A stretch of 64,000 nucleotides of DNA from Labrenzia sp. R4_2 (GCF_017743865.1 NZ_JAGHRJ010000004.1:62001-126000), one strand, 5' to 3'. Positions 52,446 through 61,178 are shown, counted from the stretch's first letter. The notes: generated by a model from the sequence alone, not told the origin. A program made the numbers and translations.

Positions 52446-53893
52446 CCCAAGTACCAGCTTACTGGCAAAACTTCATCGACGGCGCGTTTGTGGACGGTGG
52501 CGGAGGACGGCTCGACGTTCTCGATCCGGGAACCGGAGAGAAGCTTGCCGAACAAGCGCTGGCGGATGCCGCTGATGTAGACCGCGCGGTCAAGGCTGCC
52601 AAACGGGTCAGCGATAGCCGCACGTGGATGGATCTTCGCCCTGTAGAGCGAGGACGGATTGTCCGCAAAATGGGTGATTACCTTCTGGATCGCATCGATG
52701 AAATCGCCCCGATCCTGACCCGGGAAGCCGGAAAGCCACTCTGGGAAGCGAAGCTCGAAATCGAGGGCGCAGCCCGGTATTTCGAATACTACGGCAACCA
52801 AGCCGAAACCATGGAAGGCCGGTCGATCCCGTTGGGCGGCGGGTATTTCGACTTTACCGTCCACGAGCCTTTTGCCGTTTCCGCCCAGATCATTCCGTGG
52901 AACTATCCGATGGAGATGACAGCACGGTCTGTTTCCGCCGCGCTTGCGGTGGGATGTGCTGTCGTTGTCAAGACGCCGGAACTTGACCCGCTCACGAATA
53001 AATACTTCGCGGATGCGGCCCTCGCCTGCGGCCTGCCGGCAGGGGCCTTGAACATCCTCTGCGGTCTTGGCAAGGAGGCCGGAGCGGCTTTGTCCGCCCA
53101 CACTGACGTCAATCAGATCGTCTTTACCGGGTCTGTTGCTACAGGCTCGGCAATCGCAACGTCAGCGGCCCGGAACGTCGTGCCCTGTGTACTTGAACTT
53201 GGAGGGAAATCGGCTGCGATCGTCTACGATGACGCCGATCTCGACGCTTTCCTTTCGGATGTCCGCTGGGGCATCTACTTCAACGCAGGCCAAGTGTGTT
53301 CAGCCATGTCCCGCGTCATTGCCCATGAAGCCATCCATGACAGGTTGTTGGACGGCATCGTCGGTATGGCGGAAGGCCTCAAGGTCGGTCCGGGTCTCGA
53401 GTTTCCGGAATTCGGTAACAACATGGGCCCGATGATCTCTGAAGGCCAATGTCAACGCGCTGCTGGCATGGTCTCTCAAGCTGAACGCGAAGGAGCCCGG
53501 ATCGCGACCGGTGGCCGGCGCATGAACCGCCCCGGTTATTTTCTCGAGCCGACGGTTCTGACCGATGTTTCACCTGACAAGACAATTGCGAGCGATGAAG
53601 TTTTTGGGCCGGTGCTGTCTGTTCTGAAAGCACGGGACGAACGTGAAGCGCTGGAGATTGCCAACGGTACACCCTATGGCCTGGTGGCCGGGGTCTTCAC
53701 CGCCAATGTCGACCGAGCCATGCGCGCCTCCCGGCAGCTCCGGGCAGGTCAGGTGTTCGTCAATGAATGGTACGCTGGCGGCGTCGAAACGCCGTTCGGC
53801 GGCTTTGGCAAATCCGGCTATGGCCGGGAAAAGGGCCGTGAGGCTCTGCTCAACTACGTTCAGACCAAAAACATTGCAATCAGGATAGGCTGA
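52442..53893 (+). CDS. NAD(P)-dependent aldehyde dehydrogenase
   Basis: A 483-residue aldehyde dehydrogenase of standard length. The oxyanion Asn is in IIPWNYPMEM, the general-base Glu in LELGGKSAAIVYDD (about residue 252), and the catalytic Cys in NAGQVCSAMSR (about 286); EVFGPVLSVL follows. The GTG at 52442 overlaps the sulfotransferase stop; an open frame to 52241 lies inside that gene. It probably oxidises a pathway semialdehyde (betaine-aldehyde- or aminoaldehyde-like). It overlaps the next gene by one base (TGATG). Confidence 0.94.
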   Translation: MTQVPAYWQNFIDGAFVDGGGGRLDVLDPGTGEKLAEQALADAADVDRAVKAAKRVSDSRTWMDLRPVERGRIVRKMGDYLLDRIDEIAPILTREAGKPLWEAKLEIEGAARYFEYYGNQAETMEGRSIPLGGGYFDFTVHEPFAVSAQIIPWNYPMEMTARSVSAALAVGCAVVVKTPELDPLTNKYFADAALACGLPAGALNILCGLGKEAGAALSAHTDVNQIVFTGSVATGSAIATSAARNVVPCVLELGGKSAAIVYDDADLDAFLSDVRWGIYFNAGQVCSAMSRVIAHEAIHDRLLDGIVGMAEGLKVGPGLEFPEFGNNMGPMISEGQCQRAAGMVSQAEREGARIATGGRRMNRPGYFLEPTVLTDVSPDKTIASDEVFGPVLSVLKARDEREALEIANGTPYGLVAGVFTANVDRAMRASRQLRAGQVFVNEWYAGGVETPFGGFGKSGYGREKGREALLNYVQTKNIAIRIG

Positions 53894-54270
53894 TGGATCA
53901 GGATCTATTTGAAAAAGGACTTGCGCAACGCAAGGCAACCCTTGGCGCGGAGTATGTGGAGAAGAACCTTGCGGCCGCCGATGATTTTACACGGCCGTTT
54001 CAGGAAGCAATGACGGCCTGGTGCTGGGGTTTTGGCTGGGGCGATGATGTCATCGACGCCAAGACCCGCTCCATGATGAACCTCGCCATGATCGGGGCGC
54101 TCGGCAAGATGACCGAGTGGGAAACCCATTGCCGCGGCGCTATCACCAATGGCGTTTCCAAGGAGGAGATCCGCGCCATCATCCATGTCATCGGCATCTA
54201 TTGCGGCGTGCCGCAGGCCCTCGAGTGCTTCCGGGTGGCCAAGAAGGTTCTGGAAGAAGCGGAGCTCTGA
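53893..54270 (+). CDS. Carboxymuconolactone decarboxylase-family protein
   Basis: A 125-residue CMD-family protein. The core helix pair is DDVIDAKTRSMMNLAMIGAL and ETHCRGAITNGVSKEEIRAI, followed by HVIGIYCGVPQALECFRVAK, the typical E-H...G...E...H...Y-G-P layout. Known members are decarboxylases or AhpD-like peroxidase partners; there is no CxxC here, so the decarboxylase-like group is more likely. Last gene of the plus arm, followed by a strong hairpin. Its presence beside enolase-superfamily genes hints at a cyclic or lactone-type intermediate, which is speculation. Confidence 0.9.
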   Translation: MDQDLFEKGLAQRKATLGAEYVEKNLAAADDFTRPFQEAMTAWCWGFGWGDDVIDAKTRSMMNLAMIGALGKMTEWETHCRGAITNGVSKEEIRAIIHVIGIYCGVPQALECFRVAKKVLEEAEL

Positions 54271-54325
54271 TAACGCCGCACAAACGTCATTGGAGAACGT
54301 GCGCTTTTCTCGCGATCATTGAACC

Positions 54326-54368
54326 TTTTGAGAGACCGGGAGCCGATAGCCCCGGTCTCCACTCAAAA
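54326..54368. terminator. Strong hairpin between convergent operons, probable bidirectional terminator
   Basis: GAGACCGGG (54332-54340) pairs perfectly with CCCGGTCTC (54351-54359) around a 10-nt loop, and TTTTGA/TCAAAA arms (54326-54331, 54363-54368) extend the stem past a small bulge. It separates the CMD gene from the RidA gene, which converge on it. A+T-rich outer arms on both sides support termination in both directions. Confidence 0.7.
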
Positions 54369-54782
54369 TCAGTAGGCTTTTGGGAGCGGTTTGTACGCGA
54401 CCGCATCGATCTCGACCTTTGCGTCGACCATCAGCTGGGAACGAACCGTCGAGCGGGCCGGACCACCATTCGGGAAATAGCTGGCGTACACCTTGTTGAA
54501 GGTCCAGAAGTCCCGGGTGTCGTCCAGCCAGACGCCGACCTTCACGACATCATCGAGCGTGCAATCCGCAAGGGCGAGCGCCGCGATGACGTTTTCCATG
54601 GTGCGTTTGGTTTGGCTTTCCACGCCGCCCGGTTCGATCTCGCCATTTTCCTTCATGGCCACCTGGCCGGAAATGAAGACAAAGTCCCCAGCGCGTACGG
54701 CTGTTGCAAAGGGAAGAGGTTGTCCGCCGGCACCCGTTTTGCCGCCGCCGAAACGTTCAATCGTGGCTTGGCTCATGTTCAA
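54369..54782 (-). CDS. RidA/YjgF-family enamine/imine deaminase
   Basis: A 137-residue RidA-superfamily protein. PFATAVRAGDFVFISGQVAM is the family entry, QTKRTMENVIAALALADCTL the central helix, and NGGPARSTVRSQLMVDAKVE carries the catalytic Arg region (RSxV). Such proteins hydrolyse 2-aminoacrylate-type enamines to ketoacids and ammonia. It is last in the TRAP operon, two genes after a PLP-dependent D-amino-acid dehydratase/aldolase-like enzyme, whose reactive enamine product it could clear. Start is ATG 54782 or 54776. Confidence 0.94.
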   Translation of the reverse strand: MNMSQATIERFGGGKTGAGGQPLPFATAVRAGDFVFISGQVAMKENGEIEPGGVESQTKRTMENVIAALALADCTLDDVVKVGVWLDDTRDFWTFNKVYASYFPNGGPARSTVRSQLMVDAKVEIDAVAYKPLPKAY

Positions 54783-54797
54783 GCATCCTTTTTAAAT

Positions 54798-55688
54798 TTA
54801 AGAGGAAAGAGTCATACGGGGCGCGGTGACCGCGCCATAGGCTGTGGTTGAATGCGCGGCAGCACGATTGGCATTCGCCGCAGCTTCTACGGCATTACCA
54901 GAACGCAGCCACGCGGCCATGAAGACACCGTTGAAACAGTCTCCGGCACCGGTCGCGTCAACCGTCTCCACGGCTTCACCCGGAATCGTCTTAACACCGT
55001 CCCCGCAAGAGACGGCAACACCATCGGCACCGAGCGTCAGGGCAACGATCCGCGCTCCAAGAGTGTGGTAGAACCGGACGATCTCTTCTGGGCTTGTGTG
55101 CCCGGTCAGCGCACGGGCATCCTCAAGGCCCGGCAAGGCGATATCGCAGTGTTTCATGACCTCATGCGTCACCGCGCGGGCTTCGTCCAGCGACCAGAGC
55201 GCGGTCCTTAAATTCGGATCAAAGGCCACTGTCCGGCCGTTTGCGACGGCGATTTCAATCGCGTGTCGTGTGGCGTCCCGCAATTCACCCGATACCGCAA
55301 AGCTGATACCCGAGGCATAAACCAGCGATGCATCCGTGATGCCGGATTGAGGGATATCCTTCCGGGTCATCCGGGACGCGGCCGAGCCCTTACGGCGGTA
55401 GAGGAACTTGTGTCCGTTCGCATCATGCTGGACAAAATAGATCCCGGTATCCTCGCCCGGCTTTGACGTGACGTACTTCGTGGACACACCTTCGCGCCGC
55501 CAAGTTTCCTGAAGTTTTTCACCAAAGGTGTCTGTGCCGATATTGGCGACCAATCCGACATAAGCCTGCTGCCGCGCTGCCGCGATACAGACATTGGAGA
55601 CATCGCCGCCGCAGCCGGGCAAGAAAGAGCCGTCCGGTTGCTCATTGAGTTCAAAAAGCGGTTCCCCGATACACAGTATGTCGACCAT
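54798..55688 (-). CDS. PfkB-family carbohydrate kinase, 2-keto-3-deoxygluconate-kinase-like
   Basis: A 296-residue ribokinase-type kinase. The N-terminal signature is GCGGDVSNVCIAAARQQAYV, substrate-loop FLYRRKGSAAS follows, and the catalytic block is VDATGAGDCFNGVFMA (about residues 246-261) with the base Asp. The YRRxxSAAS pattern resembles KdgK-type kinases. In this operon a 2-keto-3-deoxy sugar acid or hydroxy-keto acid is a reasonable substrate, but not proven. It lies 3 nt after the PLP-enzyme gene and 15 nt before ridA. Confidence 0.92.
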   Translation of the reverse strand: MVDILCIGEPLFELNEQPDGSFLPGCGGDVSNVCIAAARQQAYVGLVANIGTDTFGEKLQETWRREGVSTKYVTSKPGEDTGIYFVQHDANGHKFLYRRKGSAASRMTRKDIPQSGITDASLVYASGISFAVSGELRDATRHAIEIAVANGRTVAFDPNLRTALWSLDEARAVTHEVMKHCDIALPGLEDARALTGHTSPEEIVRFYHTLGARIVALTLGADGVAVSCGDGVKTIPGEAVETVDATGAGDCFNGVFMAAWLRSGNAVEAAANANRAAAHSTTAYGAVTAPRMTLSS

Positions 55689-55691
55689 GGG

Positions 55692-56747
55692 TCAGACCAC
55701 CTTGCCACGAGCAGATACGGGCGACGGCCCTAACGCTTGTTCACCCCGGATAAGCTGAACCTCATCAACCATATTGCTGACCACGCAGACGTGATTGGGC
55801 ACGATCCGGATCCGATCACCCACCTCAAAGCCAATGGTTTCGGCGCGCAGCACTCCATGCTCTTCCGACAAGGCATCAACGGTTATGTCCGGGCGGCCAA
55901 GAACATGGCCATGACCGTTCAATCCGAGGAGATCGGAGGTGAGGACCTTGGTACCGGCATCAATGACAGCCCGGTCTGGAGCTGGCACAGAGACAACAGT
56001 TGCGAGTACCGTCAACGCGCAGTCGCCCCAGTCACAAACTCCCCGGCTCACTAGGGAGCGGTCGTTGTAAACGTATGTGCCGATCCGGTATTCGGTCGCA
56101 ACTGGCACTTCTTCCGCCTGCCACATCCCCGGGGATCCACCGTTCGAGATTGTCGCGACCTTCAGGCCATCCGCCTCGATCATGTCCCGGGCTTTGGTGA
56201 GCCAGTCCTGAACCTCTGCTTCTCTACCAGCTGGTGGATAGGTCATCAGCCCGCCGAAGGTGAGGCCGGGGCTCTGGTTAATGATTTGCGCCAGGTCCCG
56301 CGCCGCTTCCGGACTGGTGACGCCGCACCTCTCTGCGCCGGTGTCACATTCAACCAGCACGGTGAGCAGGCTGGCGGTGTCTGAAAAAGCGTCCGACAAA
56401 CCCGTCACGGTTGAGGTGTTATCCGCAACGACACTCAAGCGGACTTTCCCGGCCAGCGCCTTCAGCCGCTCCAGCTTCTCTGCTCCCAGGACATTGAATG
56501 TGATCAGGACATCAACAATGCCACCGTCCGCGATCATCGCTTCGGCTTCGCTGATCTTTTGGCATGTAATGCCAATTGCTCCCGCCTCAAGCTGGCGCTT
56601 CGCCAGAAACGGCAGTTTGTGGGTCTTGATATGCGGCCGCAGGGCAAGACCATGTTTCGTGCAATAGGCCTGATAAGCGTCAATATTTGCCTCGGCGATA
56701 TCGAGATCAACGAGAACTGCCGGCGTTTGGATATTTTCAAAACTCAT
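55692..56747 (-). CDS. D-threonine aldolase/D-serine dehydratase-like PLP enzyme (DSD1 family)
   Basis: A 351-residue fold-type III PLP enzyme. The N-terminal alanine-racemase-like barrel has IQTPAVLVDLDIAEANI and the Schiff-base Lys in LRPHIKTHK (about residue 39); the C-terminal metal-binding domain has VPNHVCVVSNM with the His and Cys ligands typical of D-threonine aldolase, D-serine dehydratase and 3-hydroxyaspartate dehydratase. The ATG at 56747 overlaps the mlrC-like stop (ATGA). It acts on a D-beta-hydroxy-amino acid; the neighbouring RidA fits a dehydratase reaction. Confidence 0.92.
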   Translation of the reverse strand: MSFENIQTPAVLVDLDIAEANIDAYQAYCTKHGLALRPHIKTHKLPFLAKRQLEAGAIGITCQKISEAEAMIADGGIVDVLITFNVLGAEKLERLKALAGKVRLSVVADNTSTVTGLSDAFSDTASLLTVLVECDTGAERCGVTSPEAARDLAQIINQSPGLTFGGLMTYPPAGREAEVQDWLTKARDMIEADGLKVATISNGGSPGMWQAEEVPVATEYRIGTYVYNDRSLVSRGVCDWGDCALTVLATVVSVPAPDRAVIDAGTKVLTSDLLGLNGHGHVLGRPDITVDALSEEHGVLRAETIGFEVGDRIRIVPNHVCVVSNMVDEVQLIRGEQALGPSPVSARGKVV

Positions 56748-58210
56748 GCAAGGGCCATTTCGAATGGGTTGGAGACGATCGGCCACAACGGGCGCGTCAA
56801 ACGGGTATAGGGCGTCGTTTTGGGGTCATTGGGGTAAGGACCGTCAACAGAGGCATAAAGGACCTCCGCCGCAATCTTTGAAAACGCACCGTAGAAGTGG
56901 TTGGTCGACTTCACCACCAGAACTTTTTTGGCCGTGATGTCGATGCCGAGATTGGTGAACAGATCCGGCGAAAATGCCTGGCTGCGATTGGAGTTCAGCA
57001 CCACATCGATGCCGCCAAGCCGGATGACAGAACAGTCTCCAAGGGGAACAATCGATGTGCCGAAGCTTTGCACGGCATCCCGCTGGTTTTTGAGCACGGT
57101 CACGGTCGCGTCGACCGGATCACCAGCGGTCGAGGACGTCTTACCGCCGAAACGCAAGTTGAGACGTGCCCCCTCCCCGGCTGCATGACAGAGCCGCACA
57201 GCCATCGGGTCCCAAATGGTTCCAAACGCCACCGATTGGAGGTCCTGGGCCATAGCTTCGCGCAACATCAGGGTGGAATCACCGGCAACGCCACCACCTG
57301 GATTGTCCCAGACATCTGCAACGACCACTGGGCCCTTGTCCGCTCTGGCTGCCTTGGCCAAAGCAACCGATGCTGTCAAAAACTGAGGTTTCGTTTGCCC
57401 CCGGAAGGAAAACAATTCCTCGCCCAGACGCGTCGCAATTTCAGTCCCCTTTGGCCGGTCATTGTCGGTCACAACAACGATCTTGGCACCAAGGTCCGGA
57501 GAATCCCCGGCCATGAACCCATGAATGGCTGAGACTGAAAGCACGGTTCCGTCTTCTTCCAGCGCTTTCATGCGGTCGACAAAACCGCGCATCGGAGCCT
57601 GACTGGTCGGCAGGATATCGATCATGCGGACATCATAGGCGGATACGACCGGTTTGATTTCGCCCCTCAAGGCCCGCAAAACAAGTGCGACACAGGCTTC
57701 GCCCGTTTCGGCAAAATCCGTATGCGGGAATTCCTTGAACACCGTGATGATGTCCGCATTGTCGACCCGCTTCTGGCTAAGGTGACTGTGCGGATCAAAC
57801 GTGACACCGATGAGCGTCTCTGGTCCGACAATGCCTCGAACGGCTTCCAGCAGAGCACCTTCGCAATCGGTGCAGCCGTCTGCGATCATCGCGCCATGCA
57901 GGCCCAGAACAACGCCATCCAGCGGCAAGGCTTCACGGACCTGCTCCAGAATCTCGTCACGCAAATAGACCCAGGTCCCGGCGTTCAAAAGCCCCCCAGG
58001 CTCGGCCCAGGTGGCAGTCCCCTCGATAAGGTCAAAATCAAGGTCCTGAGATGCCCGGCGAAGCGCGGGGAAAACACCGCTGCACAGAGTTGGCGTTTCC
58101 GGATGAGCACCGGGAGCTGCATAAAAACTCTGTTTGAAGTCAGAAAAGTCGGTCCGCAGAGGCGAAAACGTATTTGTCTCTGTGGCGAGCGATGCACAGA
58201 AGATCCGCAT
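56744..58210 (-). CDS. M81-family metallopeptidase-like protein (MlrC-type)
   Basis: A 488-residue protein of the microcystinase C family. It begins MRIFCASLATETNTFSPLRT, the usual M81 start (metal-site Glu/Thr region), and has GVVLGLHGAMIADGCTDCEG, VTFDPHSHLSQK (HxH metal site near residue 143) and VVADVWDNPGGGVAGDSTLM. Known MlrC cleaves a linear peptide; most relatives have unknown substrates, possibly small N-acyl or amidine-like compounds. Fifth-from-last position in a TRAP operon suggests it processes the imported compound. It follows a hairpin after dctP. Confidence 0.92.
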   Translation of the reverse strand: MRIFCASLATETNTFSPLRTDFSDFKQSFYAAPGAHPETPTLCSGVFPALRRASQDLDFDLIEGTATWAEPGGLLNAGTWVYLRDEILEQVREALPLDGVVLGLHGAMIADGCTDCEGALLEAVRGIVGPETLIGVTFDPHSHLSQKRVDNADIITVFKEFPHTDFAETGEACVALVLRALRGEIKPVVSAYDVRMIDILPTSQAPMRGFVDRMKALEEDGTVLSVSAIHGFMAGDSPDLGAKIVVVTDNDRPKGTEIATRLGEELFSFRGQTKPQFLTASVALAKAARADKGPVVVADVWDNPGGGVAGDSTLMLREAMAQDLQSVAFGTIWDPMAVRLCHAAGEGARLNLRFGGKTSSTAGDPVDATVTVLKNQRDAVQSFGTSIVPLGDCSVIRLGGIDVVLNSNRSQAFSPDLFTNLGIDITAKKVLVVKSTNHFYGAFSKIAAEVLYASVDGPYPNDPKTTPYTRLTRPLWPIVSNPFEMALA

Positions 58211-58240
58211 GGATTAAGTCCTGTCCGGGTTCTTGTTATA

Positions 58241-58269
58241 TGCCGGAGACCATTTGGCGGCCTCCGGCA
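58241..58269 (-). other. Intercistronic hairpin after dctP
   Basis: An 11-bp stem (arms 58241-58251 and 58259-58269, one G-U pair, 7-nt loop) lies between dctP and the mlrC-like gene. On the minus strand it is followed by TATAAC, not a T-run. Like three other sites in this window it comes directly after a solute-binding-protein gene. Confidence 0.65.
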
Positions 58270-58300
58270 AGTTCTTCAGACGGCTATCCGGCCGTGCCGA

Positions 58301-59341
58301 TCAGTTCAGATAGGAGGCTTCATTTGCCTTGTTGACCGCATCGCGAAACTTCACCAGCAGCTCATTGGCCTTCGGGTCGAGGTTCTCTGCGACATGCGTT
58401 TCGAATGCCGGCTGTGTGGCTGCTGCCATCTCCGCCCGCTGGTCATCGCTGAGCGCGGTGACCTTGATGTCATCGGCGAGCCCTGCAAGACCGCGGTCGG
58501 AAGCTTCAATGATGCGAGAAAGACCCCGGCTGGCTGCAACACAGTTCTCGGCTGCAGTGTGCACGGTGGCTTTTTCGCTGTCGGACAGGCCCTCGTAGAA
58601 GGCACGGTTCATCAAGAACGTGTACGGAGAGAACAGGTGATTGGTTAGCGTCAGATATTCCTGGACCTCTGCGAAATTGGCGAAGGAAATGATCGGAACC
58701 GGGTTCATCTGACCATCAATCACGCCGGTTTGCAGGCCGGAATAAACCTCGCCCCAGGACAACGGATAAGCTTCTGCTCCAAGCGCCTTGACGATGGTCT
58801 GGTGTGACGGAAGGGTCATCGTGCGGATGCGGATGCCCTCAAAATCGGCCAGGTTGGCAATCTCGCGCTGCGAGTTCGTAACGGCAAAGAAACCGCCAGT
58901 GTCGGGGAAACCGAGCACTACAACATCTCCAAGTTCAGCCTCAATGTCTGCTGCAAGCGCCTTACCGAAATCTCCGTCGAAGACTTCATAGGTGGCGGCA
59001 TTTCCGTTGAAGGCGAACGGCAGGTTCAGGACGTCAATGCGCGGATAATAGCTTGCAAGCGCTCCGGTAGACGTCAGCGTCGCCTGAAGCAGGCCATCGC
59101 GCACCTGCTGAACGTGTTCCGCTGCCGAACCAAGCTGGTTGGAGCCGAAGACTTCGACAGAAACACTGCCGTTGGTGCCGGAGGTGACGAGGTTGTCAAA
59201 GACGGCAGTGCAAGCATGAGCCGGATTTTCAAACGGGTCGGTCTTGTTGTCGTGACCGAAGCGGATGACGCCTCCGTCCGCATAGGCGGTGCTGGCGATC
59301 AAGGTGGCGGCAAGCGCCGCAGATAGTGCAGTCCGTTTCAT
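58301..59341 (-). CDS. dctP: TRAP transporter solute-binding protein
   Basis: A 346-residue DctP-family periplasmic protein. The signal peptide MKRTALSAALAATLIASTAY is cleaved near residue 21. The conserved Arg-containing segment EGIRIRTMTLPSHQTIVKAL and SWGEVYSGLQTGVIDGQMNP are typical TRAP-binding landmarks, so the ligand very likely bears a carboxylate. GAGAGGG lies upstream of the ATG. Unusually it comes after the two membrane genes (order Q-M-P). A hairpin follows it before the catabolic genes. Confidence 0.94.
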   Translation of the reverse strand: MKRTALSAALAATLIASTAYADGGVIRFGHDNKTDPFENPAHACTAVFDNLVTSGTNGSVSVEVFGSNQLGSAAEHVQQVRDGLLQATLTSTGALASYYPRIDVLNLPFAFNGNAATYEVFDGDFGKALAADIEAELGDVVVLGFPDTGGFFAVTNSQREIANLADFEGIRIRTMTLPSHQTIVKALGAEAYPLSWGEVYSGLQTGVIDGQMNPVPIISFANFAEVQEYLTLTNHLFSPYTFLMNRAFYEGLSDSEKATVHTAAENCVAASRGLSRIIEASDRGLAGLADDIKVTALSDDQRAEMAAATQPAFETHVAENLDPKANELLVKFRDAVNKANEASYLN

Positions 59342-59370
59342 GTGATTACCCTCTCTGGTGTTTGTTTTGG

Positions 59371-60654
59371 TTAGCTGGCAAAGCCAAGGAGTCTGGGCAG
59401 GAGCAGGGCGGCGTCCTCCCAGAAAGCGAAGATGAAGAGAATGGCGACCTCGGCGATCAGGAACGGCATCAACTTCACCGAGATGCGTTCCAGGCGTTCT
59501 CCGGTCACGGAGGAAAGAACAAACAGACAGGCCCCGACAGGCGGCGTCATCAGCGAAATGTTCAGCGCAAGGACGAAGATGATTCCAGCGTGGATCGGCT
59601 CGAGACCAACCTGCTCGGTCAAAGGCACAAGCACTGGCGCTAGGATGATCAGGATTGCGGTGATATCCATGACCATGCCGACAACCAGCAAAAGGCCGAT
59701 GATGATGGCGATGACGGCATACCGGTTGTCTGAAAGGCTCAGGACCGTCTCCGCCATGAGTTGCGGAATACGTTCAAAACTCATCCACCAGCCGAGCACG
59801 CTGGCAAAGGCGATGATGACGAAGATGACACCGGTGATCCGTGCAGTACGAACCAGCATGGAATAGAAGTTCTTGAAAGTCAGCGTGCGGTAGACGACGG
59901 CGCCAATGAAGAGCGCATAGGCAACGGCAATGGAAGCTGCCTCTGTCGGCGTGACGATACCGCCAAGAATTCCGCCAAGGATGATAACCGGCATGGCGAG
60001 TGCCGTCAGGGAGGAGACGAATGTCTGCCAGACCTCCTTGAGGCTGGCCCCGCGCAAGGCTTGCGGCAGGTTTTCCCGCTTACCCCCGACTACGATAACG
60101 CACATGCATACGGCGCAGATCACGAGGCCAGGAAGGATGCCTGCCGCAAACAGCCCTGCGATCGAAACACCCATAAGCGAACCATAGACCACCATCAGAC
60201 CGGACGGCGGAATGGTTGGCCCAATGATCGAGCCGGCGGCTGTGACAGCACAGGCGTAATCGCGCTTGTAGCCTTCCTTGACCATGGCCGGCACGAGCGT
60301 CCGCCCGAACGCTGCAGCATCAGCGGTTGCAGATCCGGTCAGGCCAGCAAAGAAGACGGACGCCAGCATGTTGGTGTGGGCAAGACCGCCGCGAAAGCGA
60401 CCAACCAGGACCTGAGCGAGTTTCACCAAACGGGTCGTGATGCCCGTCCCGTTCATGATCTCACCGGCCAAAATGAAAAACGGCATGGCAAGGAACGGAA
60501 AAATGTTCAGTCCGTTGAAAATTTTGCTCGGCCCAATCGCCAGGAACGAGCCGCCGCCCATATCGATCAGACCGATGACACCGGCAAGACCAATGGCAAA
60601 TCCGATCGGCATACCAAAAAGAATCAGAACGACAAATGAGATGGCGACGATCAT
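59371..60654 (-). CDS. dctM: TRAP transporter large permease
   Basis: A 427-residue DctM-type permease with about twelve helices. FGMPIGFAIGLAGVIGLIDM near the start, GLTGSATADAAAFGRTLVPA (about residues 96-115) and GSIIGPTIPPSGLMVVYGSL are family motifs. The ATG at 60654 overlaps the dctQ stop (ATGA); the much longer upstream frame lies inside dctQ and is rejected. It carries the ion-coupled transport path and works with DctQ and DctP. Confidence 0.94.
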   Translation of the reverse strand: MIVAISFVVLILFGMPIGFAIGLAGVIGLIDMGGGSFLAIGPSKIFNGLNIFPFLAMPFFILAGEIMNGTGITTRLVKLAQVLVGRFRGGLAHTNMLASVFFAGLTGSATADAAAFGRTLVPAMVKEGYKRDYACAVTAAGSIIGPTIPPSGLMVVYGSLMGVSIAGLFAAGILPGLVICAVCMCVIVVGGKRENLPQALRGASLKEVWQTFVSSLTALAMPVIILGGILGGIVTPTEAASIAVAYALFIGAVVYRTLTFKNFYSMLVRTARITGVIFVIIAFASVLGWWMSFERIPQLMAETVLSLSDNRYAVIAIIIGLLLVVGMVMDITAILIILAPVLVPLTEQVGLEPIHAGIIFVLALNISLMTPPVGACLFVLSSVTGERLERISVKLMPFLIAEVAILFIFAFWEDAALLLPRLLGFAS

Positions 60655-61178
60655 TGGCCGTCCTCCATTACAGGTTCGGCAAACACGGGTTTGTCGAGGT
60701 AACCACCGAGATCCCGCAAGAGTACAAGAACAAGCTGAACCGAACACAATGCCGCGGAGACGGGAATCGCCGCATAGAAGGGCGCCAGGCTCATGCCGAA
60801 GATCATGGCGTGCCGTGGAGCACCGCTTTGGGCAAAAGCTATTCCGTACCAGGTGACATAGAGGAAGAGTGCTAGCGACAGCAGATCCACCGCGATCAGC
60901 ACTATTCGCTTGACGGAGACCGGAAAGATCATGACAAAGGCCGTAAGCCCAATATGATCGCGCCGGGCGATGCCGGAGGAGACCGCGAGCATGGCTGCCC
61001 AGATCATCAGATAGCGGGCCAGCGTTTCCGGCCAGGGCAACTGCCAACGTAAATAGTAGCGGTCGACGACGCCAAGCCAGACGTCGAGCACAAGCGCGAG
61101 CATCAAGCCCGCAACAACGAACTCGACGACCTTGTTCACCCGCTCGCTTGTTATGGCTGCCCAATCCTGAACCAACAT
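60651..61178 (-). CDS. dctQ: TRAP transporter small permease
   Basis: A 175-residue DctQ-type four-helix membrane protein. Helix 1 lies around FVVAGLMLALVLDVWLGVVD, followed by the conserved WPETLARYLMIWAAMLAVSS and GIARRDHIGLTAFV segments, and two further helices. GGGAGGAAG directly precedes the ATG at 61178. First gene of the seven-gene minus operon, controlled through the 159-bp gap shared with rpiR. Confidence 0.94.
   Translation of the reverse strand: MLVQDWAAITSERVNKVVEFVVAGLMLALVLDVWLGVVDRYYLRWQLPWPETLARYLMIWAAMLAVSSGIARRDHIGLTAFVMIFPVSVKRIVLIAVDLLSLALFLYVTWYGIAFAQSGAPRHAMIFGMSLAPFYAAIPVSAALCSVQLVLVLLRDLGGYLDKPVFAEPVMEDGQ

Noticed and set aside
59371-61164. A fused 597-residue TRAP large permease
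   Set aside because: The extra N-terminal part is a shadow of dctQ in another frame; the ATGA start at 60654 gives the standard DctM.
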